In this document: in pieces, positions 62,819-64,000 of the stretch | Layout: every line of letters starts with the position of its first letter | How positions within the stretch are numbered: position 1 is the stretch's first letter | From: Niveibacterium sp. 24ML | GTDB taxonomy: Bacteria > Pseudomonadota > Gammaproteobacteria > Burkholderiales > Rhodocyclaceae | NCBI RefSeq assembly: GCF_026586805.1 | Contig: NZ_JAPFHA010000003.1 | Location: 1 to 64,000, forward strand | Reading direction: 5' to 3' | DNA length: 64,000 nt | Made by a program: the position numbers and the translations under genes | The notes under the pieces: model-generated | Told to the model about the DNA's origin: nothing | The model's input: the letters and a program-made list of their open reading frames with translations, nothing else | Databases searched by the model: none

Positions 62819-64000
62819 TCAGCAAGTTGCTGGCACGCCAGGTGCGGCAGTCGCTTGGCGCGGATTCGGTGCAGAAGCTGCTTGCCGATATCGCTCAGGG
62901 CGAAAGTGAGCCGGCGCGACTTGCCAGTGGCCTGGGGCATTTGCTGTCCTTGGTCGAAAGCACCTATCAGCAATATGAACGTGATCTGAGCCTGCGTACC
63001 CGAAGCCTGGAACTCAGCTCAACCGAGTTGCTTGAGGCCAACGACAAGCTGCGCGCCGAAAGCCGTGCCCAGCGTGGCGTGCTGGATACCTTGCGCGATG
63101 CCTTGCGTGGTTTGGGGGATGCGCGGGGGGAAGAGGCGGTCGCGCGGCTCGAAGTGGACGAACTTGCGCGTTCGCTGACCGCTCTGGTCAATGAGCGTCG
63201 CAGCACTTCGGCCTTGCTGGGCGTGACCGAAGAGCGCCTCAAGCATGCGCTCGATACGTCGGACGATGGCATCTGGGATTGGGAGCTCGACACCGGTGCG
63301 GTGCACTACAGCACCCGTTGGGCCGGCATGATTGGCTATCGCGTTGAAGATCTGTCGCCCTCGCTCGGCGGGTTGCTCGCCCTGGTGCACCCGGATGACG
63401 TACAGGCGACACGGGCAAAACTTGAAGCGCATGTGCGCGGCGAGCGGCCGGAGTACGAGGCCGAATTTCGCATGCGCGCCAAGGCGGGCGACTGGAAGTG
63501 GATTCTCGCCCGCGGCAAGGTGGTGAAACGCGCCGCCGACGGGCGCGTGCTGCGCTTGGTCGGTACGCATCGCGACATTACCGAACGTAAGCGATTCGAG
63601 CTTGAGTTGCTACATGCCAAGGAGGCGGCGGAAGCGGCCAACCGCGCCAAGAGCGACTTCCTTGCCAACATGAGCCATGAGATCCGCACGCCGATGAACG
63701 GCATCATCGGCATGACCGAGCTGACGCTCGATACCGAGCTCGATGACGAACAGCGCGGCTATCTTGAGACCGTGAAATCATCAAGCGAGGCGCTGCTCAC
63801 CATCATCAACGACATCCTGGACTTCTCGAAGATCGAAGCGGGCCGGATGGATCTGGAGATGATTGATTACGGGCTGTTCAACACGGTCTCGGAAGCCATC
63901 AAGGCGCTTGCCCTGCGTGCCCACCAGAAAGGGGTTGAGCTCATCCTCAACGTTGCGGACGACGTACCCGTGCGCCTCAAGGGCGATCCGGGGCGGCTGC
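62815..64000 (+). CDS. Cytoplasmic PAS-domain histidine kinase (3' end outside window)
   Basis: 395 codons visible, no stop. No membrane segment; residues about 35-130 are a coiled coil ([20 protein letters not shown]), about 141-262 a PAS/PAC domain ([37 protein letters not shown]), then a HisKA domain with the phospho-acceptor His288 in [16 protein letters not shown] and [15 protein letters not shown]. The ATP-binding domain starts at the window edge; receivers may follow, as this H-box type is typical of hybrid kinases. The start codon overlaps the FIST stop (ATGA), so the FIST protein is its likely sensor partner. Confidence 0.92.
   Translation, partial: MISKLLARQVRQSLGADSVQKLLADIAQGESEPARLASGLGHLLSLVESTYQQYERDLSLRTRSLELSSTELLEANDKLRAESRAQRGVLDTLRDALRGLGDARGEEAVARLEVDELARSLTALVNERRSTSALLGVTEERLKHALDTSDDGIWDWELDTGAVHYSTRWAGMIGYRVEDLSPSLGGLLALVHPDDVQATRAKLEAHVRGERPEYEAEFRMRAKAGDWKWILARGKVVKRAADGRVLRLVGTHRDITERKRFELELLHAKEAAEAANRAKSDFLANMSHEIRTPMNGIIGMTELTLDTELDDEQRGYLETVKSSSEALLTIINDILDFSKIEAGRMDLEMIDYGLFNTVSEAIKALALRAHQKGVELILNVADDVPVRLKGDPGRL

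Overview
The window looks like a chromosomal segment of a high-GC, motile betaproteobacterium, most likely of the Rhodocyclales/Azoarcus-like group. That placement is inferred from gene content and order (a DUF2863 protein, a bioA-F-H-C-D operon, leuC-entericidin-leuD-leuB-asd-fimV-truA-trpF-B-A-accD-folC-dedD-cvpA-purF, hrcA-hemH next to grpE-dnaK-dnaJ), not from any database comparison.

Layout. 1-156: right end of an IS3-family element. 281-1933: msrB and a DUF2863 protein (minus strand). 1965-6571: biotin operon (minus). 6721-8664: yaaA and a cytosolic-carboxypeptidase-like M14 enzyme. 8946-9021: tRNA-Asn with a near-consensus promoter. 9163-13822: a winged-helix/AsmA hybrid, rho and trxA (minus), fdxA and a CBS-domain protein. 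13917-20170: fadD, an ilvBN operon with a valine attenuator, aroC and an M48 lipoprotein protease. 20290-36977: a long plus-strand run covering leucine, aspartate-semialdehyde, tryptophan, fatty-acid, folate and purine synthesis, with fimV and truA embedded. 37051-41580: a stand-alone receiver, lpxH, two cyclophilins, an L,D-transpeptidase and a TPR protein (minus). 41706-47057: cysS, a KAS III homologue, and two solute-binding proteins in one operon without a permease. 47263-51174: grpE-dnaK-dnaJ behind a sigma32-type promoter. 51233-54478: a kinase/cNMP fusion, an EF-hand protein and a twin-AP2 protein. 54527-60260: membrane protein-hemH-hrcA (minus), nadK-recN (plus), fur (minus). 60344-64000: bamE, dapB, then a FIST sensor gene overlapping a histidine kinase gene that runs off the window.

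Most of the window is housekeeping. The less ordinary signals are regulatory. (1) Two sites match the flagellar sigma28 consensus (TAAAGTTT-N11-GCCGATAA): one before the twin-AP2 gene, one before the FIST/kinase operon, each with its -10 about 45 bases from the start codon. They suggest that both units belong to the motility regulon. (2) A 30-codon valine-rich leader peptide, using only GTA for valine, precedes ilvBN together with mutually exclusive antiterminator and terminator hairpins. (3) A 37-codon Thr/Ile-rich reading frame lies between leuB and asd and resembles a threonine-type leader peptide, but no terminator follows it. (4) A signalling block (kinase-cNMP, EF-hand, AP2) sits between grpE and hemH. 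(5) A small leader ORF and a palindrome precede the operon of two orphan binding proteins.

Start codons were chosen from ribosome-binding sites, overlaps with upstream genes and remembered family N-termini. Functional calls rest on reading motifs by eye; no search was run.
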